Notes under the pieces: model-generated
Told to the model about the DNA's origin: nothing
What the model saw: the letters and a program-made list of their open reading frames with translations, nothing else
Database searches by the model: none
NCBI GenBank assembly: GCA_023432465.1
Contig: JAEYUO010000072.1
Coordinates: 62,001 to 126,000, forward strand
Source of the DNA: Planctomycetota bacterium
Lineage (GTDB): Bacteria; Planctomycetota; Phycisphaerae; Phycisphaerales; UBA1924
DNA length: 64,000 bases
Reading direction: 5' to 3'
Position numbers and translations under genes: made by a program
Shown: piece by piece, positions 26,534-34,972 of the stretch
Position numbering within the stretch: the stretch's first letter is position 1
Layout of the letters: each line of letters opens with the position of its first letter

Positions 26534-27940
26534 ATGGCCAAACTATCCTTCCACGGCGCGGCGGGAGAGGTGACAGGATCGTGCTACCTCCTCGAGACGC
26601 CCCGCGCCCGCATCCTGATCGATTATGGGATGTTTCAGGGCGGTCGTGACACGCGCAGACGCAACGCCCAGCTTCCGCCGATCCGGCCTGCCGAGCTCGA
26701 TGCGGTTGTCCTGACGCATGCCCACTTGGACCATTGCGGCCGCCTCCCGCTGCTGGTCCATCAGGGCTATCGCGGCCCGATCTTCGCCACACCCGCGACC
26801 ATCAGCCTCGCGGGCATCATCCTCCGAGACTCCGCCGCGATCCAGGAGATGGATGCGACGCAGGAGAGTCGGCGCCGCGCCCGGCAGGGTCGTCCTCCGG
26901 TCAGCCCGCTCTACACCTCCAAGGATGCCGCCGCGGTTCTCCGGCTGTTCGAGCCCGTGCGCTATGAGGAGCACCGGGAAATCGCCCCAGGCATCGAGAT
27001 CCGCCTTGTCGATGCCGGGCACATCCTCGGCTCCGCGTCCGTGCAGATGACGGTGAAGGACCGCGCCTCCGACAAAGAGAAGCCCCGGACCGTCGTGTTC
27101 TCCGGCGACATCGGTGTCAAGGGCTCCCCGCTGCTCCGGGATCCGACCCCGCTCGAGCACGCTGATCTACTCGTGCTCGAATCCACCTATGGCGACAGGG
27201 ATCATCGCCAGCGAACGCAAACGATCGAGGAGCTGATCACGATCATCGAAGAGGCGCAGGCCGAAGATGGGAAGATCCTGATCCCGGCGTTCGCTGTCGG
27301 GCGCACGCAGGATGTGACTTATCATCTCGGTCAGGCCCTGCGTGGGGGCAGGCCCAAGTCGCTGAACGTCTACCTCGATAGCCCGATGGCCATCGAGACC
27401 AGCGAGTTGTACAAGCGTCACCGCCGGCTCTTTGATGAAGAAGCGGGGGAGTTGTGGCGCACCGGGCGGCCGCCCCTGGAGTTCCCCGGGTTCCAATACG
27501 CCCGCACGCCTCAGCAATCGCAGCGACTCAACACCATCCGCGGCGGAATGATCGTCATCGCCGGCGCGGGGATGTGCACCGGCGGCAGGATCGTCCACCA
27601 CCTCCGTCACGGGCTGTGGCAGCCTTCAACCCACGTCGTGTTCGTCGGATACCAGGCTCAGGGCACACTCGGGCGCGAACTCGTCGACGGCGCGGAACGC
27701 GTCCGCATCTTCGGCGAGAGCATCGCGGTAAAGGCGTCGGTCCACACCCTCGGCGGGTTTAGCGCCCACGCCGGCCAGACAGGCCTTGTCGAGTGGGCCT
27801 CGGCCCTGAAGAAGTCCGGGCCAAAGGTCTTTCTGACGCACGGCGAAGATCAGCAGCGACAGGGGCTTTCACGTGCATTGCGAAGACACCTTGGCCTCCG
27901 GTCGACGCTCCCGTCGCTCGGACAGACGATCACGTTCTGA
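26534..27940 (+). CDS. MBL-fold/beta-CASP RNA-processing nuclease
   Basis: 468 residues. N-terminal MBL motifs: SFHGAAGEVTGSCYLL, DYGMFQGG, LTHAHLDHCGRLP and VDAGHILGSASVQM; then the beta-CASP part with LLVLESTYGDRDH, ILIPAFAVGRTQD, IVIAGAGMCTGGRIVHHL and SAHAGQTGLVEW. This is the YSH1/CPSF73-like nuclease family common in bacteria and archaea, acting on RNA. Bacterial members are cytoplasmic and their targets are mostly unknown. Start ATG 26534 is preceded by AGAAAGG. Transcribed alone, divergently from the previous gene. Confidence 0.9.
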   Translation: MAKLSFHGAAGEVTGSCYLLETPRARILIDYGMFQGGRDTRRRNAQLPPIRPAELDAVVLTHAHLDHCGRLPLLVHQGYRGPIFATPATISLAGIILRDSAAIQEMDATQESRRRARQGRPPVSPLYTSKDAAAVLRLFEPVRYEEHREIAPGIEIRLVDAGHILGSASVQMTVKDRASDKEKPRTVVFSGDIGVKGSPLLRDPTPLEHADLLVLESTYGDRDHRQRTQTIEELITIIEEAQAEDGKILIPAFAVGRTQDVTYHLGQALRGGRPKSLNVYLDSPMAIETSELYKRHRRLFDEEAGELWRTGRPPLEFPGFQYARTPQQSQRLNTIRGGMIVIAGAGMCTGGRIVHHLRHGLWQPSTHVVFVGYQAQGTLGRELVDGAERVRIFGESIAVKASVHTLGGFSAHAGQTGLVEWASALKKSGPKVFLTHGEDQQRQGLSRALRRHLGLRSTLPSLGQTITF

Positions 27941-27977
27941 AGCCCACATCTGCCCGCGGCCGATTCCCTCGACGCTC

Positions 27978-28598
27978 CTACGGCGCAGCCGAATGCGAGA
28001 ACGACTGCTCGCGAAGCTCCAACTCCGTCGCGGCATCGGTGCCTGCTTTCGCGGCGACGATCCGCACTTCTTTCGCTTCTCTCCATCCTGAAGGCAGCGA
28101 TGCGACCCACTCAAACACATCGATCCGCGCGGGGATCTCCTTGCCATCCAGATAAACGCTGACAGTCGAATCGGGGCTCACCTCTCCCGAGATGGCATCA
28201 TCCCCCGCCGAGGTCACGACCAAATAGGGCCCCGCACCGCCCCGCAGCGAGCGATGGAACGCAACCATCGACTCAAAGCTCACAGGGTCCAGCTCGGTTC
28301 GCGCCGGGCCCGAAAGCATCTCGCGAACCATGTGCACCAGCGCGGCATCATCGTGCGGCTCCGCGAAGAATGACTCCTCGTAGAACATGCCCAGCGGGCC
28401 GTGACAGTTCGCGCACGCGCGCTCAAAGAACGCGAGCGGCGCGACCGGCGGGAGTGCCGCGAAGGTCCTGGGCAGGTCGGCCTCAGCCGGTGGACCTGGA
28501 ACTTCCTCTCGGCATCCGGCCAAAGGCGCACACGCAGCCGCCCACGCCGCAATCGCGGTGAGGCCGCCCCGTCGAACTGACACGCGCTGTGTGCTCAC
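27978..28598 (-). CDS. monohaem cytochrome c lipoprotein
   Basis: 206 residues from GTG 28598; its start overlaps the upstream stop as GTGA. The leader (GGLTAIAAWAAACAPLAGC) ends in a lipobox Cys. A single c-type haem motif CANCH lies in FFERACANCHGPLGMFYEE. Met residues for an axial ligand are available downstream (HMVREML, SMVAF), but which is used is unclear. The last 85 residues look like an extra beta domain (SPDSTVSVYLDGKEIPARI, then SGWREAKEVRIVAAK). It probably receives electrons at the membrane, perhaps from the adjacent propeller dehydrogenase (inference). Confidence 0.82.
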   Translation of the reverse strand: MSTQRVSVRRGGLTAIAAWAAACAPLAGCREEVPGPPAEADLPRTFAALPPVAPLAFFERACANCHGPLGMFYEESFFAEPHDDAALVHMVREMLSGPARTELDPVSFESMVAFHRSLRGGAGPYLVVTSAGDDAISGEVSPDSTVSVYLDGKEIPARIDVFEWVASLPSGWREAKEVRIVAAKAGTDAATELELREQSFSHSAAP

Positions 28599-29842
28599 TT
28601 CTCCCCAACGGCGCGAATCCGATAAATCCGCCCGGGCTGATCGGCGGAGAACAGCACCGATCCATCCGGAGCCTGAACACAATCCACCGGCCGCGCGTGC
28701 ACAACCGCGGGTCCGCGACCGCCACCCGTGCGTTCGATCGTGCTCACAATCGTGAGCTGTCCGTATGGCTTGCCCTCGTCAAAGAGCACCCGTGCCACGC
28801 AGTACCCGACCGGCCGGGTGCTGTTCCAAGAGCCGCGGCACGCGACGAACGCATCTCCGTGGTGATCCGCGGGCATCGCCCCGTTGGGTGTGTCCTTCGG
28901 CGGCTCGATGAAGCAGAACGCGTTCGCGGCCCAGTGCGCACCGATGCTCCATTCCGGCGGAATCGTCTGCGCCGCCAGGTCCAGTAGGTCCGGCCTGTCG
29001 CGATACTCATACCGCGGCACGCGGTTGCCGCATAGAAACGGGTGCCCGTAGAAGCCCCCCTCGACATACCTGTTGAACTCATCCGGCGGGTTCAGGTCCG
29101 TGATCGCCTGCTGCCCCTGGAACTCTCCCAGCGGGGCGCCGAACCAGTCGCCGCCATGGTCGATGCCCCAGACCTCGCTTGTCCCGGGCCGCATCCGCAG
29201 CTTCTCGTTGTTGCGGATGCCCGAGGAGTGAAGCCGCTTGTTCGATCCATCCAGCGCGAACTTCCAGATCTTCTGTCGCTCCGTTTCGCTCTGGTCCGAG
29301 ATGTTCCCGCTGTCGCCAATCGAGGTGTAGATTGTGTCCGCGGTGACCAGCAGCGAGCGATACCAGTGTGCCCCGCCGCGAGGCAGTGTTCCCTCGGGAA
29401 TGATCTCGACAATCTCGTCGGCCTTCAGGTCGCCATCAGTGTCCCGGGCCTTCCCGATCGCGCCGGAAGTCGAAAACCACACGAAGCCATCGGCAAAGCA
29501 GAGCCCATGGATGCTGGGCCGACCGCTGATAAACACCTCCCGCTTCTCAAATCGCCCGTCGCCGTTCTCATCGCGAAGCGCAATCACATCACCGCGGCTC
29601 GGCCTTGTCACATACAACGTGCCGCGATCGTCAAACTCCATGAACCTCGCGCCGGGAAGCGTCTCGACCGCCACCGTGACCTCATACCCCTCACGGACCG
29701 TGAAGCCTTGAACCTCGTCCCCCGCGCGGCCCGCGGCCGGTAGGGGCTGCGGCTGCTCGGCGCGCGGACGTTCCATGGCCGTCGGGGCCGCTGCGACAGA
29801 GGTCAGTGCGGCAAGAACAATGGAGACGGTGATGCTGGTCAC
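28595..29842 (-). CDS. sugar-dehydrogenase-like beta-propeller protein
   Basis: 415 residues with a short signal peptide (SIVLAALTSVAAAPT). The repeats belong to the PQQ-dependent glucose/sorbosone dehydrogenase and membrane-bound dehydrogenase propeller family that is abundant in planctomycetes: MEFDDRGTLYVTRPSRG, SIHGLCFADGFVWFS, GGAHWYRSLLVTADTIYTSIGDSG, NNEKLRMRPGTSEVWGIDHGGDWFG and GSVLFSADQPGRIYRI. Whether it binds PQQ is not shown. Starts with GTG overlapping the preceding stop (GTGA), and its own stop overlaps the cytochrome gene the same way. A periplasmic oxidase feeding the cytochrome is inferred. Confidence 0.83.
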   Translation of the reverse strand: MTSITVSIVLAALTSVAAAPTAMERPRAEQPQPLPAAGRAGDEVQGFTVREGYEVTVAVETLPGARFMEFDDRGTLYVTRPSRGDVIALRDENGDGRFEKREVFISGRPSIHGLCFADGFVWFSTSGAIGKARDTDGDLKADEIVEIIPEGTLPRGGAHWYRSLLVTADTIYTSIGDSGNISDQSETERQKIWKFALDGSNKRLHSSGIRNNEKLRMRPGTSEVWGIDHGGDWFGAPLGEFQGQQAITDLNPPDEFNRYVEGGFYGHPFLCGNRVPRYEYRDRPDLLDLAAQTIPPEWSIGAHWAANAFCFIEPPKDTPNGAMPADHHGDAFVACRGSWNSTRPVGYCVARVLFDEGKPYGQLTIVSTIERTGGGRGPAVVHARPVDCVQAPDGSVLFSADQPGRIYRIRAVGEK

Positions 29843-31365
29843 TGGTTGCCCTCCGCGGCGTTGCCCGCAGGACGAAGCATGCGAGTCAGAAACTTCACAA
29901 CATCGCTCAGCACATCTTCATCCAGCGTGACTTCGATCTGCTCGACCTCGTCCATCCCTCCGCCCATCGAGGGCTGCAAGCGATGGTTGAGATTCGGTCC
30001 GACCCGAATGGTCGTCTCGACTCCGGCTCTCGCCCCAAGCGATCGCTCCAGCGCGGGCGCATTGACGGAGGAATCGAAGCGGTTGTCCATCCCGCCCAAG
30101 ATCGCCAGTGCGGGCACTTTGAGCTGGGTGAAAACGTCCGCCGGATCGTACTTGAGATCATGGCGGAACTCGGGCGTGTTCATGATCAGGAACTGCTGGT
30201 CGGCCAGCCCCCGGACGATCTCCGGGCTCGCCTCGCCGAGTTGCTGCCGACGGGCTTCCCGCTGCATGGTCATCTCGGCGAAGAGCGCATCGACCACCTC
30301 TTCGCGGGGTGCACCGGCCGCGAGCAACTCATACGGCTTGAGGAAGCTCTGTGTGCGCCGAGCGACAAACTCCGCGCTCTCTCCCTCTCGTTTCAAGGCA
30401 GAGGAGAACTCCCCGCGAAGCTGCTCAAGCCCGGTGATCGCCTGAGGCGCAAGCAGGACCAGGCACGTCACCCCCGAGCCCGCCTTCAACGCCGCAACAG
30501 CCGCCGCCGTCCCCCCCTCGTTCAATCCCAGCAGCCCGATCCGCGCCGGATCGATGCGGTTGTGTCGCGCGAGCCACTCAATGCGTTCCGCGGCCTCCGA
30601 ACCCAGTTGCTCAATCGTCAACTGCGTGCGTGCTGCCAGTCCCGGACGGACAAGCGGCCGATCCTGCACTCGAAGTGTCGCAATGCCCGCGCGGGCAAGC
30701 CGATCCGCCAGAATCAGAAACGGCCGGTGGCCCATCGAGCCGTGGTCCATATCCAGTGGTCCGTAGCCGCCGACCAGCACGACCGCTGGAAACGGCCCCT
30801 CACCGCGCGGCAGCGTCAGCATGCCCGGCAGTTCCATCCGTTCCCCGTTCCGCGTGTTCGGAACCAGGGCGTGGCGCTGCTCATAGGGGAAAGGCCGCTC
30901 GGGCACCTGAGGCCGGCGGGGCATGAAGCCCTCTGCCTCCTGATCCGAGACCTTCCACATCCGTGCATTGATCGGCACCGAGCCGCTCACCATCACCCTG
31001 CCGATCGCCATGTCCGGCCTGTCGAGATCGCGTGAGAAAAGAAAGACATTCGGCTCGGCCTCCGGGTTGGCCGGAGGCTGGGTCAGCTCGAACTGCGCAT
31101 CGGTCACCAGCACATCGATGAACTCCACGCCCCAGGCTCCGCCGATCCCCGTCGTGGGAGGAATGTCCAGCGTGCCGCGCCAGACCCCGCCCTCACGCCA
31201 GAGCGTGACCAGGAACCCCAGAGTCGGGTTGGTCGGCGTGCTCGTGTCCATGTCGCCGATCCAGTACTGGGTATCCGAGCGATCCGAGCCTTGCGCCAGC
31301 ACCTTGGGGGCTCCGGTCGCGAGCATCGCGATTGCCACGCACAGCAGTCTTCGGAATGACATCAT
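29839..31365 (-). CDS. exported alpha/beta hydrolase, nucleophile Ser replaced
   Basis: 508 residues with a signal peptide (LLCVAIAMLATGAPKVLAQ). The N-terminal 150 residues are beta-rich (GVWRGTLDIPPTTGIGGAWGVEF). The hydrolase domain has FPAVVLVGGYGPLDMDHGS and the elbow RIGLLGLNEGGTAAA. In this family the elbow is normally G-x-S-x-G; here Asn282 (codon AAC at 30520-30522, minus strand) stands in the Ser position. The other triad members appear in place: Asp in LAILGGMDNRFDSS and His in GPNLNHRLQ. So either the protein is not a classical serine hydrolase or it is a pseudoenzyme. First gene of a three-gene coupled unit. Confidence 0.85.
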   Translation of the reverse strand: MMSFRRLLCVAIAMLATGAPKVLAQGSDRSDTQYWIGDMDTSTPTNPTLGFLVTLWREGGVWRGTLDIPPTTGIGGAWGVEFIDVLVTDAQFELTQPPANPEAEPNVFLFSRDLDRPDMAIGRVMVSGSVPINARMWKVSDQEAEGFMPRRPQVPERPFPYEQRHALVPNTRNGERMELPGMLTLPRGEGPFPAVVLVGGYGPLDMDHGSMGHRPFLILADRLARAGIATLRVQDRPLVRPGLAARTQLTIEQLGSEAAERIEWLARHNRIDPARIGLLGLNEGGTAAAVAALKAGSGVTCLVLLAPQAITGLEQLRGEFSSALKREGESAEFVARRTQSFLKPYELLAAGAPREEVVDALFAEMTMQREARRQQLGEASPEIVRGLADQQFLIMNTPEFRHDLKYDPADVFTQLKVPALAILGGMDNRFDSSVNAPALERSLGARAGVETTIRVGPNLNHRLQPSMGGGMDEVEQIEVTLDEDVLSDVVKFLTRMLRPAGNAAEGNQ

Positions 31366-31437
31366 GGATCGACTCGGTCAAGGGGATCGGTGCGAATACC
31401 ATTCGCGGCACACGCCCGGTGCGGCGCCCGCGAGAAG

Positions 31438-32199
31438 ATGAAGCCTACGACGTTCAAACCTCGAAGTCGGCCACGGGTTTCACAGCGCCCGGCTTTCACC
31501 TTGATCGAGTTGCTCGTGGTCATTGCGGTCATCGCCGCGCTCATCGGGCTCCTCCTGCCCGCCCTTGCCGGTGCCCGCGAGGCGGCACGCGGGTCCGTCT
31601 GCCTCGCAAACCTCCGGCAGTCTTTCCTGATCTGCAGAACCTATGCCGACGACAATCGCGGCGTCGGGCCAGCCCTCGGGCACCCCTATGCGGACTTCCC
31701 CAACTGGGCGCTTGTGGTCCAGGCCGATTCCGGCCGCCAAGGAACGACCACGGGCGAGTTGTACTCCACGGTGTCGATCCTGGTGTGCCCGACGGTGGAC
31801 CGGGTTTACCCGGAGGCCATGACACGCACCTACGCGATGAACGTGACCGGGCAGGCAGGCTTGCCGGGCGATCTTCGGAACTTTGATGAGCCCCCGCCCA
31901 ATCGGCGTGCACACGTGGTCTTTGACCGCGTTCAGTTCCCGACTCTCACCCCCATGATGCTCGACTCAGCGGTCGATGCCCCATCCGCCGATCCCGATGT
32001 GCCGCCGCCGACGCGGACGGCCAGCGTCCTCGACTTCCGCCAGCCAACGCACGTGACGCTCCGAATCGGAGCCTTCCACGCCGGACGCGGAGCCAAACGC
32101 TTCAACCTCTCGTGGTTCGACGGGTCCGTCCGCGGCGAGGCCCAGATCCAGCCGGATCAGGTGCCCGAGCCCTGGCTCGCGCCGCTCCCGGCCCCTTGA
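31438..32199 (+). CDS. pseudopilin-type secreted protein, prepilin cleavage motif
   Basis: 253 residues from ATG 31438. After a basic head comes FTLIELLVVIAVIAALIGLL, the type IV prepilin/GspG cleavage-methylation motif with the Glu five residues after the Phe; the peptidase cuts before Phe. The body has the planctomycete 'secretion protein' style: EAARGSVCLANLRQSF and, near the C-terminus, FNLSWFDGSVRGEAQ, an H-x9-DG-like end. These proteins are highly multiplied in planctomycetes and are not necessarily pilus subunits. It is divergent from the hydrolase unit and converges on the EAL gene. Confidence 0.87.
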   Translation: MKPTTFKPRSRPRVSQRPAFTLIELLVVIAVIAALIGLLLPALAGAREAARGSVCLANLRQSFLICRTYADDNRGVGPALGHPYADFPNWALVVQADSGRQGTTTGELYSTVSILVCPTVDRVYPEAMTRTYAMNVTGQAGLPGDLRNFDEPPPNRRAHVVFDRVQFPTLTPMMLDSAVDAPSADPDVPPPTRTASVLDFRQPTHVTLRIGAFHAGRGAKRFNLSWFDGSVRGEAQIQPDQVPEPWLAPLPAP

Positions 32200-32209
32200 C
32201 CCGGACGCA

Positions 32210-34030
32210 TCACGCTGACAATCGCCGGGCGATCGGTTCGCGACGCCAGTCGCGCACGATCCACGACCCGCCCGCCGCGTTCCCGTTCCGAGCTTCGGAT
32301 ACGCCTCGGAGCTGTTGTTCGAGGCGGTACACATCGCGCGGATGATCGACGCGTGAGAACACATCCGGCAGAAACAAAACCCGCAGCGTCATCCGCGGGC
32401 ACGGCAAACCCGGGGCAAAGCCCGTGGGTGTACCGACGAGCCCGCGCGCCGGAAGCTGCGCGCTGTGCCGATCAAACGCCTGGATCATGGACTGCAGTCG
32501 CGGTTCAAGCACGCTCCGCTGCGCCGTCAACAGGAAACGATCCTCCCCCAGATGGGCAAGGAAGACCTCGCCCCCAGGCGCGACGACCGTCGCAGTGATC
32601 AGGTCCGAGAGCGATCGGATCAGCCGGTCGCCGAGCTCATACCCAAACGCCGAGTTGTAATCGGCGAACGAGCGGATATCGACAAACGCGGCGTCGGCGT
32701 GATACCCCGGCCCAAGCCGCTGCGACGCATCCCCGCCCCGCCGGATCATCTCCGTCAGATGCTGATCCGCCCGGATCCGTGCAGGCAGCCCGGTCACCGG
32801 CGCACGCCACGATTGTCCCAGCCGGCCCTCGTGGGCCGCGGCCTTGAGCAAGTCGCGAACCCGCACGATCCCCACCACCGATGCGCCGCTCGTGATCACG
32901 AGCGGATCCGCGATGGTCTCTTCCTCAAGAAGGCACGCCAGTTCGATCGCTTCCTCGATCGTCGCCGTCGGCGGAAGCTGATACGTCCCCGTCCGCAGAA
33001 TCTCGCTGACCGGCTGGTTGACGCGCGGTGTCGCCGATTCATCCAGCACCTGCTGCCGGCTCGACCACCCCAGCACGCGCCGGCCATCCCGCGCCACCAC
33101 CCCCGCCATCGACGAGTCCGCATCCAGCAGCGCGGCGGCATCTCCAATCGACAGCGTCCGGTCCACCGTAAGGACCGGGTGACACACCTTCACAAGCGAT
33201 GCCGAAGACGGGTTCGACGCCACGACCGCATCGACTTCCGCCCAGCGGCCGCGAACCTCCGACACGAATCGCGGATCGAAGGTCAATGCCCGCTCACCCG
33301 GCCGTCCGAGGTAGTAGCCCTGCGCGTACCGCGCGCCCAGGCCGATCACGGTGGACAGTTCCGCCTTGGACTCAATCCCCTCGGCGATCACGCTCACACC
33401 GCTCAGCCGCGCAAAGTGCACAAAGAACCGAACGAGATTCTGACGATACGGGTCAGCCTCGATCCCGCGTACAAACTCCCGGTCGAGCTTGATCCACTTC
33501 GGCCGCAGCACCATCATCCGGTTCAGGCCGCTCGTGCCCGCCCCCGCATCATCGATCGCGACCTCATACCCAGCGGCCTTCAGCCGCTCCACCTGCGCGG
33601 CCAAGCCCGGGAAGTCCTGCTCCTCGGAGAGCTCGGTGATCTCAAGCACGATCCGTTCCGGCGAGAGGCTCTGGGCCCGCTCCACCGTCTCCCCAAGCGC
33701 AGCGCCGAACCGAGCATCCGCGAACACCGCCGGGGTGGTGTTGAGAAACAGCCGGATGTCCGACGGCCAGCCCGCGGCGGTTTCGATCGCCGCCGTGCGC
33801 GTCAGCGACTCAAGCTCCCACAGCAGTCCGTGCGTCGCGGCAGCCTGAAACAACTCCCCAGGATTCGCAAACCCGGAATCGGGGCTCAACCGCGTCAGCG
33901 CCTCATACGCGATGATCATCCCGTCGTTGAGGTCAACAATCGGCTGGAACGCCACGCTCACCCGCTGCGAGGCAATCACATCCAGCACCAGTTGCCGGCT
34001 GGAGGGGTGGTTTGCCGAGGCGTGTGTCAT
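32210..34030 (-). CDS. EAL-CBS-GGDEF-like signalling protein
   Basis: 606 residues. EAL domain at about 10-250: AYEALTRLSP, LFLNTTPAVF, IVLEITELSEEQ, YEVAIDDAGAGTSGLN, WIKLDREFVRG, AEGIESKAE and ARYAQGYYLG, so the residues for c-di-GMP hydrolysis appear kept. A CBS pair at about 275-395 (PVLTVDRTLSIGDAA, LPPTATIEEAIEL, GIVRVRDLLKA) could bind a nucleotide. The GGDEF-like region at about 420-570 has AHLGEDRFLL where active cyclases have GG[DE]EF, so it is probably inactive and regulatory. No membrane span or signal peptide. Domain order EAL-CBS-GGDEF is like that of known cytoplasmic hybrid regulators. Confidence 0.9.
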   Translation of the reverse strand: MTHASANHPSSRQLVLDVIASQRVSVAFQPIVDLNDGMIIAYEALTRLSPDSGFANPGELFQAAATHGLLWELESLTRTAAIETAAGWPSDIRLFLNTTPAVFADARFGAALGETVERAQSLSPERIVLEITELSEEQDFPGLAAQVERLKAAGYEVAIDDAGAGTSGLNRMMVLRPKWIKLDREFVRGIEADPYRQNLVRFFVHFARLSGVSVIAEGIESKAELSTVIGLGARYAQGYYLGRPGERALTFDPRFVSEVRGRWAEVDAVVASNPSSASLVKVCHPVLTVDRTLSIGDAAALLDADSSMAGVVARDGRRVLGWSSRQQVLDESATPRVNQPVSEILRTGTYQLPPTATIEEAIELACLLEEETIADPLVITSGASVVGIVRVRDLLKAAAHEGRLGQSWRAPVTGLPARIRADQHLTEMIRRGGDASQRLGPGYHADAAFVDIRSFADYNSAFGYELGDRLIRSLSDLITATVVAPGGEVFLAHLGEDRFLLTAQRSVLEPRLQSMIQAFDRHSAQLPARGLVGTPTGFAPGLPCPRMTLRVLFLPDVFSRVDHPRDVYRLEQQLRGVSEARNGNAAGGSWIVRDWRREPIARRLSA

Positions 34031-34272
34031 GCTGACGTCCGCTCATCCGCGAAGTGGCGACCTTGTCCGATGCGCCGGGACATGTGGACACCCGGCTTCG
34101 GTGGTATCGGTCCGCGCCACTGGCCACTTGCGGCCAACGCCGATCCCGGTTTGTAACACGCATCGGACCTGGTTTTTGTCTCGCCCCGCGTGCGCAGTAA
34201 TCACCCCATGCCCCATCGGGCGCACCTCGATAACCAAACGGCATTCAGCGGCTCGGGACCGGGCTCGGCGCA

Positions 34273-34686
34273 TCAATCAAAGCGGAACACGCCCTTGCGG
34301 AGCCCGTAGACATATGCCACGGCTGTCGTCGCCATGAAGAACAGGATCCGGCCCAGCCAGATCAACCCGTCCGGGCTCTGGTGATCGATGTTCACAAACG
34401 TCGTCGCCCACGGATACAGGAAGATGATCTCGATGTCGAACACCAGGAACACCATCGCGATCAGGTAGAACCGCACGTTGAACCGCTTGCGGGCAGTGCC
34501 CACGGGGTTCATGCCGGATTCGTACGTCAGGCTCTTCACCGCCCCATCCCGCCGCGGCCCGATGAGCTGCGACATCACGACGTTCATCACGCCGAAGACC
34601 ACCGCCCCCGTAATCAGGAGCATCAGCGGGATGTACGACCCAATGTCGGTGGCGGCGAGCACGGCGTGGTCGGCGGTGGCGATCAT
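34273..34686 (-). CDS. nuoA: NADH-quinone oxidoreductase subunit A
   Basis: 137 residues with three membrane spans: IPLMLLITGAVVFGVMNVVM, FYLIAMVFLVFDIEIIFLYPWA and ILFFMATTAVAYVYGL. Complex I membrane-arm signatures are YESGMNPVGTARKRFNVRFY and the FDIEIIFLYPW block. Start ATG 34686, with an in-frame GTG six bases upstream. It is isolated: upstream is the divergent groEL1, downstream the EAL gene after 242 bases in which I see no gene. The other nuo genes, apart from nuoC 32 kb away, are outside the window. Confidence 0.93.
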   Translation of the reverse strand: MIATADHAVLAATDIGSYIPLMLLITGAVVFGVMNVVMSQLIGPRRDGAVKSLTYESGMNPVGTARKRFNVRFYLIAMVFLVFDIEIIFLYPWATTFVNIDHQSPDGLIWLGRILFFMATTAVAYVYGLRKGVFRFD

Positions 34687-34887
34687 CGGCACATGTTAGC
34701 ACATCCAAGCCTGCCATTCCGGCAGCAGCGGGGGAGTGCGGTACCAGCCTGACACCGTCGTTCCCGTGCCGGTTGCCCGCTCGGAACCGAAATCGCACGC
34801 GTTTCGGCACCCAAGGTCCGCATACCGTCTGGCACCCGGCTTGCCAACACACCCGCAGGGCGTGATTGCGCCGCCTAGGAAGCCCCC

Positions 34888-34920
34888 AGAATCTCTCCAC
34901 CGATACCGGTGGGGAATCTC
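34888..34920. promoter_or_regulatory. hairpin with flanking direct repeats upstream of groEL1
   Basis: CCACCG (34897-34902), loop ATAC, CGGTGG (34907-34912): a perfect 6-bp stem. It is flanked by GAATCTC at 34889-34895 and again at 34914-34920. It lies about 55 bases before the groEL1 start. It does not match CIRCE. It could be an operator or an mRNA leader element. Confidence 0.45.
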
Positions 34921-34972
34921 CCAAGTTCACACACAGATCCACCCAAGCACCCAAGCTCCGGAGACTCGACCC

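Noticed and set aside
34690..34745. TTAGCAC ... GAGTGC resembling a CIRCE operator before groEL1
   Set aside because: The halves are about 30 bases apart instead of nine, and the flanks do not pair; similar partial matches near groES and groEL2 fail too.
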